In this document: positions 27,209 through 40,948 of the stretch, in pieces
How the letters are laid out: each line of letters starts with the position of its first letter
How positions within the stretch are numbered: the first letter of the stretch is position 1
Notes under the pieces: generated by a model
What the model was told of the DNA's origin: nothing
Databases searched by the model: none
What the model saw: the letters and a program-made list of their open reading frames with translations, nothing else
Translations under genes and position numbers: made by a program
From: Pseudomonas sp. JQ170C
GTDB taxonomy: Bacteria; Pseudomonadota; Gammaproteobacteria; Pseudomonadales; Pseudomonadaceae
Assembly: GCF_035581345.1 (NCBI RefSeq)
Contig: NZ_CP141608.1
Span: forward strand, 4,556,501-4,620,500
Direction of reading: 5' to 3'
Length of the DNA: 64,000 nucleotides

Positions 27209-29449
27209 TTAAGGCGTACGGTTACGCCGCGTCTCGATAATGTTCGGCAACTGCGAGATCCGCCCCAGCAAGCGCCCCAGCGCGTCCAGGCCCGGAATCT
27301 CGATGGTCAGCGACATCAGCGCGGTGTTGTCTTCCTTGTTCGAGCGGGTGTTGACCGCCAGTACGTTGATCCGCTCGTTGAGCAGGACCTGGGAGACGTC
27401 ACGCAGCAAGCCCGGACGGTCGTAGGCGCGGATGATGATATCCACCGGATAGGTTTGCACCGGCACCGGGCCCCAGCTGACCTGGATGATCCGTTCCGGC
27501 TCGCGCCCCGCCAGCTGCAGCACCGAGGCGCAGTCCTGGCGGTGGATGGTCACGCCACGGCCGACCGTGATGTAGCCGACAATCGCATCGCCCGGCAACG
27601 GCTGGCAGCAGCCGGCCATTTGCGTGAGCAGGTTGCCGACACCCTGGATCTGGATATCGCCGCGCTTGCCCGGCTTGTAGCCGGTGGCCTTGCGCGGCAC
27701 CAGCTCGACGTGGCCGCTGCGCTCAGGCTCGACCAATTGCTGGGCCGCATTGACCAGGTGCGCCAGGCGCAGGTCGCCCGCCCCGAGGGAGGCGAACATA
27801 TCTTCGGCAGTGCGCAGGTTGGCCTTGTCGGCGAGCCGGTCGAAATCCACCTGCGGCAGGCCCAGGCGATTGAGTTCACGCTCGAGCAGGGTCTTGCCAG
27901 CGGCGACGTTCTGGTCGCGCGCCTGCAGCTTGAACCAGTGGACGATCTTGGCCCGCGCCCGCGACGTGGTGACATAGCCCAGGTTCGAGTTCAGCCAGTC
28001 ACGGCTGGGATTGCCGTGCTTGCTGGTGATGATCTCGACCTGCTCACCGGTCTGCAGGCTGTAGTTGAGCGGCACGATGCGCCCGTTGATCTTGGCGCCC
28101 CGGCAGTTGTGACCGATTTCGGTGTGTACCCGGTAGGCGAAGTCCAGCGGCGTGGCGCCCTTGGGCAGGTCGATGGCATGACCGTCCGGGGTGAAGACAT
28201 ACACGCGGTCCGGCTCGATATCGACCCGCAGCTGTTCGGCAAGGCCACCGATGTCACCCAGCTCCTCGTGCCACTCCAGCACCTGACGCAGCCAGGAGAT
28301 TTTCTCTTCATAGTGGTTGGAGCTCGGCTTGACGTCGGTGCCTTTGTAGCGCCAGTGCGCACAGACACCCAGCTCGGCCTCTTCATGCATGGCGTGGGTG
28401 CGGATCTGCACCTCGAGCACCTTGCCCTCTGGGCCGATCACCGCGGTGTGCAAGGAGCGGTAGCCGTTCTCCTTGGGGTTGGCGATGTAGTCGTCGAATT
28501 CCTTGGGGATATGCCGCCACAGGGTATGCACGATCCCGAGCGCGGTGTAGCAATCGCGCATTTCCGGCACCAGCACGCGCACCGCCCGCACGTCGTAGAT
28601 CTGGCTGAACTCCAGGCCTTTGCGCTGCATTTTGCGCCAGATCGAATAGATGTGCTTGGCCCGGCCACTGATGTCGGCCTTGACCCCGGTGGCCAGCAGC
28701 TCGTTCTGCAGCTGATTCATCACGTCGCTGATAAAGCGCTCGCGGTCCAGCCGCCGCTCGTGCAACAGCTTGGCGATCTGCTTGTACTGGTCGGGCTCCA
28801 GGTAGCGGAAGGAAAGGTCTTCCAGCTCCCACTTGATATGACCGATACCCAGGCGGTGCGCCAGCGGCGCGTAGATGTCGAAGACCTCGCGGGCGACGCG
28901 ATGACGCTTCTCATCGTCAGCGCCCTTGACCGCGCGAATGGCGCAGGTCCGCTCGGCCAGCTTGATCAGTGCCACACGGACATCATCGACCATCGCCACA
29001 AGCATCTTGCGCAGGTTCTCGACCTGCGCCTGGGAGCCGAGCACCAACGATTGACGCGGGCTGAGGCTGGCGCTGATCGCGGCCATACGCAGCACGCCGT
29101 CGATCAACTTGGACACCACCGGGCCAAAGCGCTGGCCCACTTCGGCCAGGGTCACCTTGCCTTCACGTACCGCGCGGTAGATCACCGCTGCGACCAACGA
29201 ATCCTGGTCGAGCTTGAGGTCGGCAAGAATTTCGGCGATTTCCAGACCGGCCTGGAAGCTTGAGGTACCGTCGGCCCAGGAATGCTTGGCCGGGTTGCCT
29301 TTCTTCTCGACTTCCTGGGCGAACTCGCAAGCCTCCTTGAGGGCTTCACGGTCCAGCGCCAGGTCGACGCTCACCACATGATCCAGCCATGCTTCGAGAT
29401 TGATACTGCCGTCGGTGTTGACCGGCTGGTGCACTCTCACCTGTACCAT
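27209..29449 (-). CDS. relA: GTP pyrophosphokinase RelA
   Basis: 746 aa ribosome-associated (p)ppGpp synthetase. Domain order: a degenerate HD hydrolase domain (the usual His-Asp pair is replaced by YR at about residues 91-92 in AAVIYRAVREGKV, so no hydrolase activity), the synthetase domain (about 220-400, with RAKHIYSIWRKMQRKG and NPKENGYRSLHTAVIGPEGK), TGS (VYVFTPDGHAIDLPKGATPLDFAYRVH), a zinc-finger-like region (MAGCCQPLPGD) and a C-terminal ACT/RRM domain. Length fits the family. Between rlmD and mazG on the same strand. Confidence 0.97.
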   Translation of the reverse strand: MVQVRVHQPVNTDGSINLEAWLDHVVSVDLALDREALKEACEFAQEVEKKGNPAKHSWADGTSSFQAGLEIAEILADLKLDQDSLVAAVIYRAVREGKVTLAEVGQRFGPVVSKLIDGVLRMAAISASLSPRQSLVLGSQAQVENLRKMLVAMVDDVRVALIKLAERTCAIRAVKGADDEKRHRVAREVFDIYAPLAHRLGIGHIKWELEDLSFRYLEPDQYKQIAKLLHERRLDRERFISDVMNQLQNELLATGVKADISGRAKHIYSIWRKMQRKGLEFSQIYDVRAVRVLVPEMRDCYTALGIVHTLWRHIPKEFDDYIANPKENGYRSLHTAVIGPEGKVLEVQIRTHAMHEEAELGVCAHWRYKGTDVKPSSNHYEEKISWLRQVLEWHEELGDIGGLAEQLRVDIEPDRVYVFTPDGHAIDLPKGATPLDFAYRVHTEIGHNCRGAKINGRIVPLNYSLQTGEQVEIITSKHGNPSRDWLNSNLGYVTTSRARAKIVHWFKLQARDQNVAAGKTLLERELNRLGLPQVDFDRLADKANLRTAEDMFASLGAGDLRLAHLVNAAQQLVEPERSGHVELVPRKATGYKPGKRGDIQIQGVGNLLTQMAGCCQPLPGDAIVGYITVGRGVTIHRQDCASVLQLAGREPERIIQVSWGPVPVQTYPVDIIIRAYDRPGLLRDVSQVLLNERINVLAVNTRSNKEDNTALMSLTIEIPGLDALGRLLGRISQLPNIIETRRNRTP

Positions 29450-29548
29450 CTTTGTTTACCTTTCCCTACAGCGCATACGTGATGCGCTTGATCTCACTGG
29501 TGCTGCCCCTGCCGGACCCAAGGTGCAGCGCCGAACGCGCCAGTCTTG

Positions 29549-30907
29549 CTAGCCCGCCTCGAATAACGCCATGGCTTCGACATGCGCCGTCTGAGGAAAC
29601 ATGTCGAGAATCCCGGCACATTTTAACCGGTACCCCTGCCTGACCAGCTCAAGCGTGTCACGGGCCAGGGTCGCCGGGTTGCACGATACATACACCAGAC
29701 GTTTCGCCCCAAGGTCTGCGATTTTTCTCACAACCTCGTAAGCACCGTCTCGGGGTGGGTCCAAGAGTACCGCAGAAAAGCCTCCAGCGGCCCAGCCAGA
29801 GGCAGACAAAGGCTGCGATAAATCGGCCTGAAAAAATCGGGCGTTATGCAAATTGTTGTTGCGGGCATTGGCCTCTGCCCGCTCCACCATCGCCTGCACA
29901 CCTTCGACCGCGACCACTTCACGCGCCTGGCGGGCCAGCGGCAGGGCAAAGTTGCCCAGGCCACAGAACAGGTCCAGTACGCGCTCATCCGCTTGCGGTG
30001 CCAACCAGGCCAGGGCCTGCTCGATCATTGCCGTATTGACCTGGGCATTGACCTGAACAAAGTCGCCCGGCCGGTAAGCCAGTTCCAGGTCCCACGGTGC
30101 CAGGGCGAAACCCAGGGTCTGACTGGCATCGACCGGTGAAGGTTCACCTTCGCCTTGCAGCCAGAGCTGCACCTGGGCCTCGCTACAAAATGCCTGCAGA
30201 CGGGCCAGGTCGCCCTCGCCCAACGGGCCGGTATGACGCAGCAACAAGGCCACGGCCGTGCCGCTGAACAACTCCACATGACCGACCACCTGCGGCTTGC
30301 TCAAGCTCTGCAAGAGCAAAGGCAGGTGACGCATGATCGACTGCAAGGGTTGTACCAGTACCGGGCAATCATCAATGGCGACGATGTCCTGGCTGGCTTC
30401 GGCACGAAAACCGACGTCGAGCTTCTTCGCCTTGGCATCCCAGCGCACAGCTACCCGGGCGCGACGCCGATAGCCAAACTCGGGACCGCTCAGCGGCGCC
30501 GCCCACTGCTCGGGCAACACCCCGGCAACCCGCTGCAACTGATCGGCGAGCAGGCGCTGCTTGAGGGCCAGTTGATCAGCGTGGGGCAGGTGCTGAAGAT
30601 TGCAGCCGCCGCAACGGTCGAAGTGCTTGCAGGGTGCTTCGCGGCGATCCGGGCTGGCCGTGAAGACCCGCTCCAGGCGTGCTTCAACGACCTTGCCGTG
30701 GGCATTGAGCACCCGCGCCTCGACCTCTTCCTCGGCCAGCGCACCGCTGACGAACCAGGTACGCCCTTCGAGAAAGGCAATGCCACGGCCGTCACCGGAC
30801 AGGCGCTCGATACGCAAGCGCTGCTTCTTGCCCGTGGGCACTTGGGGGGTGCGGCTGCCACCGGCCGGCTGAAAGCGCAGGCCGCTGTTACGTTTACTTT
30901 TGGACAT
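29549..30907 (-). CDS. rlmD: 23S rRNA (uracil(1939)-C5)-methyltransferase
   Basis: 452 aa SAM-dependent methyltransferase (former RumA). It has an N-terminal TRAM domain (residues 28-90), then an iron-sulfur cluster motif [14 protein letters not shown] (C93, C99, C102, fourth Cys later in DDCPV). The Rossmann core shows [14 protein letters not shown], the DPPRDG motif, and the catalytic Cys in [11 protein letters not shown]. Start at ATG 30907, overlapping the cysM stop by one base. Full length. Confidence 0.96.
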   Translation of the reverse strand: MSKSKRNSGLRFQPAGGSRTPQVPTGKKQRLRIERLSGDGRGIAFLEGRTWFVSGALAEEEVEARVLNAHGKVVEARLERVFTASPDRREAPCKHFDRCGGCNLQHLPHADQLALKQRLLADQLQRVAGVLPEQWAAPLSGPEFGYRRRARVAVRWDAKAKKLDVGFRAEASQDIVAIDDCPVLVQPLQSIMRHLPLLLQSLSKPQVVGHVELFSGTAVALLLRHTGPLGEGDLARLQAFCSEAQVQLWLQGEGEPSPVDASQTLGFALAPWDLELAYRPGDFVQVNAQVNTAMIEQALAWLAPQADERVLDLFCGLGNFALPLARQAREVVAVEGVQAMVERAEANARNNNLHNARFFQADLSQPLSASGWAAGGFSAVLLDPPRDGAYEVVRKIADLGAKRLVYVSCNPATLARDTLELVRQGYRLKCAGILDMFPQTAHVEAMALFEAG

Positions 30908-31809
30908 CAGTTCGCCGCGTCAAAAATGCCAGTCGACAGGTAACGGTCGCCACGGTCGCAAATGATCGCCACGATGACGGCGTTTTCCAACTCGCGGGAC
31001 AGGCGCAACATCGCCGCCACTGCACCACCGGAGGACACGCCGCAGAAAATGCCCTCTTCCCGTGCCAGGCGACGCGTGGTTTCTTCGGCTTCGCTCTGGG
31101 CCATGTCGACCACGCGATCAACGCGATCGGCCTGGTAGATCTTGGGCAGGTATTCCTCGGGCCAGCGACGGATACCCGGAATCGCCGAGCCTTCCATTGG
31201 CTGCAAGCCAACGATCTGCACGGCCGGATTCTGCTCCTTGAGGTAGCGCGAGCAGCCCATGATGGTGCCGGTGGTGCCCATGGAACTGACGAAATGGGTA
31301 ATGGTGCCCTGGGTCTGACGCCAGATCTCCGGGCCGGTACTCACATAGTGGGCTTCAGGGTTGTCGCCATTGCCGAACTGGTCGAGTACCAGGCCCCGGC
31401 CTTCAGCCTGCAGCCGATCGGCCAGGTCGCGGGCGCCTTCCATGCCTTCTTCCTTGCTGACCAGGATCAGCTCGGCGCCGTAGGCGGTCATCGCGGCCTT
31501 GCGTTCGGCACTGGAGTTGTCGGGCATGATCAGGATCATCTTGTAACCCTTGATCGCCGCCGCCATGGCCAAGGCGATCCCGGTGTTGCCCGAGGTCGCT
31601 TCGATCAGGGTGTCGCCCGGTTTGATCTGCCCGCGCTCTTCGGCGTGGGTGATCATCGACAATGCCGGCCGGTCCTTGACCGAACCTGCCGGGTTATTGC
31701 CTTCAAGCTTGAGCAGGAGGGTATTGCTGGTCTGGCCGCCAATGCGCTGCAGGCGGACCAGAGGCGTGTTGCCGACGCAGTCGGCGATGGTTGGGTACTG
31801 CAAGGTCAT
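30907..31809 (-). CDS. cysM: Cysteine synthase B
   Basis: 300 aa PLP enzyme forming cysteine from O-acetylserine and sulfide (or thiosulfate, typical for CysM). Start at ATG 31809 ([20 protein letters not shown]). The PLP lysine is Lys45 in [12 protein letters not shown], the substrate loop is [16 protein letters not shown], and the phosphate-binding loop is GTTGTIMGC. It overlaps rlmD by one base. Neighbour of a two-component pair. Confidence 0.95.
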   Translation of the reverse strand: MTLQYPTIADCVGNTPLVRLQRIGGQTSNTLLLKLEGNNPAGSVKDRPALSMITHAEERGQIKPGDTLIEATSGNTGIALAMAAAIKGYKMILIMPDNSSAERKAAMTAYGAELILVSKEEGMEGARDLADRLQAEGRGLVLDQFGNGDNPEAHYVSTGPEIWRQTQGTITHFVSSMGTTGTIMGCSRYLKEQNPAVQIVGLQPMEGSAIPGIRRWPEEYLPKIYQADRVDRVVDMAQSEAEETTRRLAREEGIFCGVSSGGAVAAMLRLSRELENAVIVAIICDRGDRYLSTGIFDAAN

Positions 31810-31903
31810 GGCGTAGTTCGCAATCCAGACTGCGGGGGCGTCTATCATACCGGCAAACCGGTTTCGCCCATATCACGCAATGTGTTGGTGTTATAGCTCC
31901 CAG

Positions 31904-33313
31904 CTATAAGCTGTAGGAGCGGGCTTGCCCCGCGGGTGCATTGCCTGCAAGACGCTGATCGCGGGACAAGCCCGCCCCTACCGGTAAAAGAATGTTCAGC
32001 CGCAGGCCTTGCCCGGTGTTCTGTGCCCAGAGCCGTCCGCCCTGACGCACAATGGCGTTGCGCGCGATGCTCAGCCCCAGTCCGAAACCACCATCCCCCG
32101 GACGCGAGCCGTCCAGCCGGGTGAACGGTGCAAAGATCCGCTCCAGATCCGCCTCAGCGACTCCGCCGCCCTGATCTTCCAGCCACAGCAACCAATGGTC
32201 ACCCTGACGATGCCCATCCAGGCGGATCACGCCGTTGGCCGGCGAATGTCGAATGGCATTGCGCAAAATGTTCTCGAAGGCCTGGGCCACGCTATTGAGG
32301 TTGCCTTTTACCCAGCAGGACGCATCCAGGGCGCAATGCAATTGACTGGAAGGCCAGGTACTTTCAAAACACGCATCTTCGGCCAGCATTTCCCACAGGG
32401 CCTGGACCTGGATCGGCTCCTTGCTCGGCGGCGCCCGCTCGGTATCGAGCCAGGCCAGTTGCAGGGCATCCTCGACCAGGCGCTGCATGCAGTCGACTTC
32501 ACGGCTCAGGCGTTCACGCAATTGCTCGGCATCGCCTTCCCCCTCGCAGGCCACGCGCAGGCGGCTCAACGGTGTACGCAGTTCATGGGACAGGTCACGC
32601 AACAATTGTTGCTGAAGCGCCACGGTGCCTTGCAGGCGCTCGGCCATGTCGTCGAACGCCCGGCCCAATTCGCCCAGTTCGTCCTGGCGGCTGGTCGTGC
32701 TGCTGGCCACTCGTGCCGACAGCTGATCGGCGCGCCAGGCATTGGCCTGCTCGCGCAACTGGATCAGCGGCATGATCAACATGCGGTACAGGCCCACACA
32801 GAACAGCAGGGTGAAGAGCCCGGGAATGATGCCGTTGGTCATGATCTGCCAGAACAAGCGGTACTGCCCGGGGAGCAGCCGTTGCGGCAACTCGATGACC
32901 AGCAGCCCCTGCTCCGGGTGCTCCAGAAAAGGCAAGCGCATCCAGGGCAAGCCCGTCACCCGTCGACTCACTGGCCAGTCGATACCGCGCAGAAAGGTCA
33001 TCTTGCGGCTTTGTTCAGGCGTCAACGACGTGCTGCCCAACGACTGCAGATCAGGGCCGACCACCGCCATCCAGGTCGATTCCTTCTCGGCCATGGCCGC
33101 CAGCCACTGATCCACCCCAGATTGACCACCCCGTTCCCAGGCCTGCTCGGCTTCGGCGGCGTAGGCGGTGAGGGTCGCCCTGGCCTCTTCGGATAGATAG
33201 GCGTTCTGGGTCTCCATGTGCCGGCCCCAGGTCCAGCTCAGGCCGATCATCAGCAGGCAGAAGCCGACCAGCAGAATCGCCAGTTTCCAGAACAATGAAT
33301 GACGATTGGGCAC
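31904..33313 (-). CDS. Sensor histidine kinase (PirS-like), C-terminus formed by REP sequence
   Basis: 469 aa, from GTG 33313 (two bases after the regulator stop). Residues 8-28 form a first membrane helix (LFWKLAILLVGFCLLMIGL), followed by a periplasmic sensor region of about 130 residues and a second helix (IIPGLFTLLFCVGLYRMLI), then HAMP, HisKA with DLSHELRTPLSRLR, and HATPase with NAIRHS and GFGLGLSIARN. After the natural-looking end LRLNILLP, 25 further residues are encoded by the REP element at 31913-31981. Gene order matches that of P. aeruginosa pirR-pirS between gacS and cysM, so a siderophore-uptake role is possible, but the receptor gene pirA is absent here. Confidence 0.88.
   Translation of the reverse strand: MPNRHSLFWKLAILLVGFCLLMIGLSWTWGRHMETQNAYLSEEARATLTAYAAEAEQAWERGGQSGVDQWLAAMAEKESTWMAVVGPDLQSLGSTSLTPEQSRKMTFLRGIDWPVSRRVTGLPWMRLPFLEHPEQGLLVIELPQRLLPGQYRLFWQIMTNGIIPGLFTLLFCVGLYRMLIMPLIQLREQANAWRADQLSARVASSTTSRQDELGELGRAFDDMAERLQGTVALQQQLLRDLSHELRTPLSRLRVACEGEGDAEQLRERLSREVDCMQRLVEDALQLAWLDTERAPPSKEPIQVQALWEMLAEDACFESTWPSSQLHCALDASCWVKGNLNSVAQAFENILRNAIRHSPANGVIRLDGHRQGDHWLLWLEDQGGGVAEADLERIFAPFTRLDGSRPGDGGFGLGLSIARNAIVRQGGRLWAQNTGQGLRLNILLPVGAGLSRDQRLAGNAPAGQARSYSL
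31913..31981. repeat. REP element pair inside the kinase 3' end
   Basis: GTAGGAGCGGGCTTGCCCCGCG and the inverted copy CGCGGGACAAGCCCGCCCCTAC. On the minus strand the element is read in frame as the last codons of the sensor kinase, whose stop codon lies just beyond it. Confidence 0.9.
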
Positions 33314-33314
33314 C

Positions 33315-34031
33315 TTAGCTGACCTCGCTGGCGCTGAGCACATAGCCTTTGCCCCAGACGGTACGCACCTCTCGCTCCTGGTAACCGATGGCCTTGAGTT
33401 TGCGGCGGATCTGGCTGACATGCATGTCCAGGCTGCGGTCATGACGGGCATAACCGCGCTGCAGGACCTGCTGATAAAGGAAGGGTTTGCTCAGTACTTC
33501 TTCATGGCTACGGTGCAGGATGTCGAGCAGCCGGTATTCGCTCAAGGTCAGCCCGGCCCACTGCCCGGCGCAACACACGTCACTGGCTTGCTCATCGAAC
33601 TGCAGCTCGCCGCTACCTGAGCTGACAGGCTGTTGATGCCGACGCTCCAGCGCCACCCGCCGCAAGATCGCTTCGATACGCACCTTGAGTTCCGCCATGC
33701 TGAAGGGCTTGGGCAGATAGTCGTCGGCGCCGCGCTGGAACCCGGTGATGCGGTCTGCCTCAGCCCCCAGGGCAGACATCAGGATCACGGGTATCGAGGT
33801 GCTTTCCCGCAGTTTTGCCAGCACATCCAGGCCGTTCAGGCCGGGCAGCAGGATGTCCATCAACACCACGTCAAACCGCGACTCGCGCGCAACATCGAGC
33901 CCTTCGCGACCGTTCTTGCACCAGGTGACCGAGAAGCCGCCACGCTGCAGCTCTTCGTGCAAATAGGCGCCCAGGACCGGGTCGTCCTCGATGGCAAGAA
34001 TGTTAGAAGCATTAATGGCTACGGGATTCAT
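33315..34031 (-). CDS. OmpR/PhoB-family response regulator (PirR-like)
   Basis: 238 aa. Receiver domain (about 10-125) with the acidic pair EDD, the phosphorylation-site Asp in FDVVLMDILLPGLNGLD, and the Lys in LPKPFSMAEL. The C-terminal winged helix domain (about 140-235) has LTLSEYRLLDILHRSHEEVLSKPFLYQQVLQRG and the DNA-contacting YARHDRSLDMHVSQIRRKL. It partners with the kinase that begins two bases later. Divergent from gacS, with a 217-bp intergenic region between the two starts. Confidence 0.93.
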   Translation of the reverse strand: MNPVAINASNILAIEDDPVLGAYLHEELQRGGFSVTWCKNGREGLDVARESRFDVVLMDILLPGLNGLDVLAKLRESTSIPVILMSALGAEADRITGFQRGADDYLPKPFSMAELKVRIEAILRRVALERRHQQPVSSGSGELQFDEQASDVCCAGQWAGLTLSEYRLLDILHRSHEEVLSKPFLYQQVLQRGYARHDRSLDMHVSQIRRKLKAIGYQEREVRTVWGKGYVLSASEVS

Positions 34032-34248
34032 TGGCGGGTGCTAGCGATTCTCAATAACGCGATTATTGGGGAATTGCTTCCTCCAGGCAACCTGTAACTG
34101 TTCATGAACACGGCCCCCGTGCATCCAGCTACGCCAAAAGTAGATACAAATGAGTGCATTGCACTGAAAGGCGCGGTACTTTTCCGACTTGGCCTGTCAG
34201 CTACGCCTGACCGTGGCTTACAGCAACTGCCGGGCACAGGAGAGTCGC

Positions 34249-36999
<2,751 letters not shown>

Positions 37000-37075
37000 C
37001 CCCTGGCTGACCTGAGGCAAGGCGATGACCTTGCCCGGCGGTTAGACTCTCCGCCAACCGATTCAGGAAGATCCC

Positions 37076-38065
37076 ATGCGCGTATTGTTTTTCAGCAGCC
37101 AGTCCTACGACCAGGACAGCTTCACCCAAGCCCCGGCAGCGGATGGGCTTGAACTGCACTTTCAACCGACACGCCTGACCGAAGACACCGCGGCCTTGGC
37201 CAACGGCCACGAAGTGGTCTGCGCCTTCATCAATGACGATCTCAGCGCCCCGGTGCTGGAGCGCCTGGCCGCCGGCGGCAGCCGTCTGATCGCCCTGCGC
37301 TCGGCCGGTTTCAACCATGTCGACCTGACTGCGGCCAAGCGCCTGGGCCTTGCCGTGGTACGGGTGCCGGCCTACTCCCCGCATGCGGTCGCCGAGCACG
37401 CGGTGGCGCTGATCCTGGCCCTCAATCGACGCCTGCACCGCGCCTACAACCGCACCCGCGAAGGTAACTTCGCCCTGCACGGGCTGACCGGCTTCGACTT
37501 GCACGGCAAAACCGTCGGCGTGGTCGGCACCGGTCAGATCGGTGCGGCCTTCGCCCGCATCATGGCCGGATTCGGTTGCCAACTGCTGGCCTACGACCCT
37601 TACCCCAACCCCGAGTTGCTGGCCCTGGGGGCGCGCTACCTGGAATTGCCGGACCTGCTGCGCCAGGCACAGATCATCAGCCTGCACTGCCCGCTGACCG
37701 AACAGACCCGCCACCTGATCAACCCGCAAAGCCTGGCCGACCTGCAACCGGGCGCCATGCTGATCAACACCGGCCGCGGCGCGCTGATCGACACCCCGGC
37801 GTTGATCGAGGCCTTGAAGGACGGTCAATTGGGCTACCTGGGCCTGGATGTCTATGAAGAAGAAGCCCAGCTGTTTTTCGAGGACCGCTCCGACCAGCCG
37901 CTGCAAGACGACGTGCTCGCGCGCCTGTTGACCTTCCCCAACGTCATCGTCACCGCCCACCAGGCGTTTCTGACCCGCGAGGCGCTGGCCGCGATCGCCG
38001 CGACGACGCTGGAGAACATTACCCGCTGGGCGGCAGGCAATGCGCAAAACTTGGTCGAGGGTTGA
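37076..38065 (+). CDS. ldhA: D-lactate dehydrogenase (NAD-dependent, 2-hydroxyacid family)
   Basis: 329 aa D-isomer-specific 2-hydroxyacid dehydrogenase, reducing pyruvate to D-lactate. The NAD fold has [16 protein letters not shown]. Family motifs are [52 protein letters not shown], and the catalytic His in [16 protein letters not shown]. Full length. It is located 76 bp downstream of gacS, the order seen in other Pseudomonas genomes. Confidence 0.94.
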   Translation: MRVLFFSSQSYDQDSFTQAPAADGLELHFQPTRLTEDTAALANGHEVVCAFINDDLSAPVLERLAAGGSRLIALRSAGFNHVDLTAAKRLGLAVVRVPAYSPHAVAEHAVALILALNRRLHRAYNRTREGNFALHGLTGFDLHGKTVGVVGTGQIGAAFARIMAGFGCQLLAYDPYPNPELLALGARYLELPDLLRQAQIISLHCPLTEQTRHLINPQSLADLQPGAMLINTGRGALIDTPALIEALKDGQLGYLGLDVYEEEAQLFFEDRSDQPLQDDVLARLLTFPNVIVTAHQAFLTREALAAIAATTLENITRWAAGNAQNLVEG

Positions 38066-38096
38066 TGCTAGGATACGCGGCAGATTTGGAGGACCC

Positions 38097-38534
38097 ATGG
38101 TCGAACACGATTTCCGCTACACCCTGTTTAACCCGCAACACACCCTGATCGAATGCCGCGCCCTGGTGCCGGGTCGCTATCAAGTGACCGGCAACGGCGG
38201 CTCGATCAAGAAGAACGACGTCCTGCTGGTGACCCTCAAGGGCAGCAAGGATTTGTCCATGCGCCTGACCGTCGAAACCGTCCGCCACCTGATCAACCCG
38301 ACCGGTCAATGGGTCGCGGTGGCCAGCGGGCCGGTGTTCGGCGAACTGGCGATCCATCAGTGGCAGGTCAACTGCGACAGCTGCCAGGCCAGCCTGGACT
38401 TCGAGTTCGCCGTGGACGCCAAGCTCGGCAAGAAAGCCCAGCAACCGGCCGCCAGCGCGCGCATCGCCGAGCTGGGCTGGACCAGCCGTGGCGACAAGCA
38501 CCTGTGCCCCGCATGCAAGGAGTCAGCCCAGTGA
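38097..38534 (+). CDS. Hypothetical protein with two CxxC pairs (145 aa)
   Basis: Start at ATG 38097 behind GGAGG. No signal peptide or membrane helix. A beta-rich N-terminal half (HDFRYTLFNPQHTLIECRAL, IKKNDVLLVTLKGSKDLSMRLTVETV) is followed by two Cys pairs, NCDSCQAS and HLCPACKE, about 40 residues apart; together they could bind a zinc or iron. I do not know the family name. It overlaps the downstream lipoprotein gene by 4 bp, so they are likely co-translated. Confidence 0.7.
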   Translation: MVEHDFRYTLFNPQHTLIECRALVPGRYQVTGNGGSIKKNDVLLVTLKGSKDLSMRLTVETVRHLINPTGQWVAVASGPVFGELAIHQWQVNCDSCQASLDFEFAVDAKLGKKAQQPAASARIAELGWTSRGDKHLCPACKESAQ

Positions 38535-38935
38535 AAACGCTGTTGCTCTCAGCCCTGATCGGCACGGCCCTGCTGGGCTGCGCCGCTGAGCCGATGAAGC
38601 TGGAACAGGAACGCAGCTACTTGCTGGAGTGGATTGGCGAACGTCCGCTGATGGATTACAGCCACCTGACCCTGACGCTTGCCGCGGATGGTCGTGCCTA
38701 TGGCAATGGCGGCTGCAACCACTGGTTCGCGCCTTACCAGCTTGACGGTGACAAGCTCACCTTCGGCAAGGTCGGCAGCACCCGCAAACTCTGCGCACCG
38801 GCACTGATGGAGCAGGAAAAACGCTTCCTGCAGGCGCTGGAGACCGTGCAGCGCTGGGACGTCTCGCCGATCGAGCAGGTGCGCTTCTGGCCTGCCGAGG
38901 GCAAGCCGCTGCGGTTCTGGCCTGAAGAAGGCTGA
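38531..38935 (+). CDS. META/HslJ-domain lipoprotein
   Basis: 134 aa from GTG 38531, overlapping the previous stop. A lipoprotein signal with lipobox ALLGC (about residue 17) precedes one META domain: the typical YLLEWIGERPL, LTLTLAADGRAYGNGGCNHWFAPYQLDGDKLTFGKVGSTRKLC, and MEQEKRFLQAL segments. The Cys in GGCNHW and in KLCA are conserved in HslJ-like proteins. Envelope-stress-related lipoproteins belong to this family, but its molecular action is unknown. A REP pair follows. Confidence 0.85.
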   Translation: MKTLLLSALIGTALLGCAAEPMKLEQERSYLLEWIGERPLMDYSHLTLTLAADGRAYGNGGCNHWFAPYQLDGDKLTFGKVGSTRKLCAPALMEQEKRFLQALETVQRWDVSPIEQVRFWPAEGKPLRFWPEEG

Positions 38936-38940
38936 AGCCA

Positions 38941-38987
38941 TCGCGGGGCAAGCCCGCTCCCACAGTGGGAGCGGGCTTGCCCCGCGA
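38941..38987. repeat. REP element pair (tight inverted repeat)
   Basis: TCGCGGGGCAAGCCCGCTCCCAC and its exact inverse with a one-base centre, between convergent genes. This copy has CCCAC where other copies have CCTAC. It may act as a bidirectional terminator. Confidence 0.92.
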
Positions 38988-38996
38988 TAAAAGCCA

Positions 38997-39461
38997 TCAA
39001 GCCCCTTTGAGGGCCTTGATCTTCTCGTTCAGGCCTTCAAGGGTCTGTTCGCCCATCAATTGCTCACGCACCTTGCCCTTGTCGTCGATGATGTAGGTCA
39101 CCGGCAATGCCTCGCTGCGTGGCAACTCGTAACGCTCGGCCGGGTCCTCGGCCAGTACGGTGAAGCTGATGCCCAGGGCCTCAGTGGCCTTTTTCAGCTC
39201 CTCCCCCTGCAAGCCATCGAAGTTCACCCCGAGCACTTTCACGCCCTGGGCCTGCCACTGCTTGGCAGCGGCGTTGAGTTCCGGGATTTCGGTACGGCAC
39301 GGACCACACCATTCAGCCCAGTAGTTGAGCACCAGCCAGTGCCCGTCGATCTGCTCGGCTTTTACAGTCTGTCCGTTCTGGTCCAGGCCATAGTCTGCAC
39401 CGCAACCACCGAGCAACAGGCTCGCGGTGATGGCCAGTGCTGCTGCCAAACGCCTTGTCAT
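38997..39461 (-). CDS. TlpA/thioredoxin-like lipoprotein
   Basis: 154 aa. Lipobox LLGGC with Cys20, then a thioredoxin fold with the redox motif WCGPC (Cys52, Cys55) in NYWAEWCGPCRTEIPELN. The cis-Pro region is LPVTYIIDDKGKV. Such proteins are membrane-anchored, periplasm-facing reductases of the TlpA/ResA type. The partner is unknown. It is convergent with the lipoprotein gene and divergent from arsC. Confidence 0.9.
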   Translation of the reverse strand: MTRRLAAALAITASLLLGGCGADYGLDQNGQTVKAEQIDGHWLVLNYWAEWCGPCRTEIPELNAAAKQWQAQGVKVLGVNFDGLQGEELKKATEALGISFTVLAEDPAERYELPRSEALPVTYIIDDKGKVREQLMGEQTLEGLNEKIKALKGA

Positions 39462-39547
39462 GGGTCAATCCTTCTCGAAGATTCAAGCAAAATGCGAAGT
39501 CGCTGCGGTTAGAATAGCCGCCACACCCTGCTGGATGCGACCCGAAC

Positions 39548-40906
<1,359 letters not shown>

Positions 40907-40912
40907 ACTGAA

Positions 40913-40944
40913 TGCATCGCGGGGCCCCACAGGCCCCGCGATGC
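40913..40944. terminator. Bidirectional GC-rich hairpin (REP-like) between convergent genes
   Basis: TGCATCGCGGGGCC and GGCCCCGCGATGCA arms with a 4-nt loop. It separates the DUF2069 gene from the convergent glycosylase gene; no clear T-run. Confidence 0.6.
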
Positions 40945-40948
40945 ACCT

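Noticed and set aside
27455..29263. 602-codon plus-strand open frame opposite relA
   Set aside because: Antisense shadow; His/Gln/Leu-rich composition and no motif.
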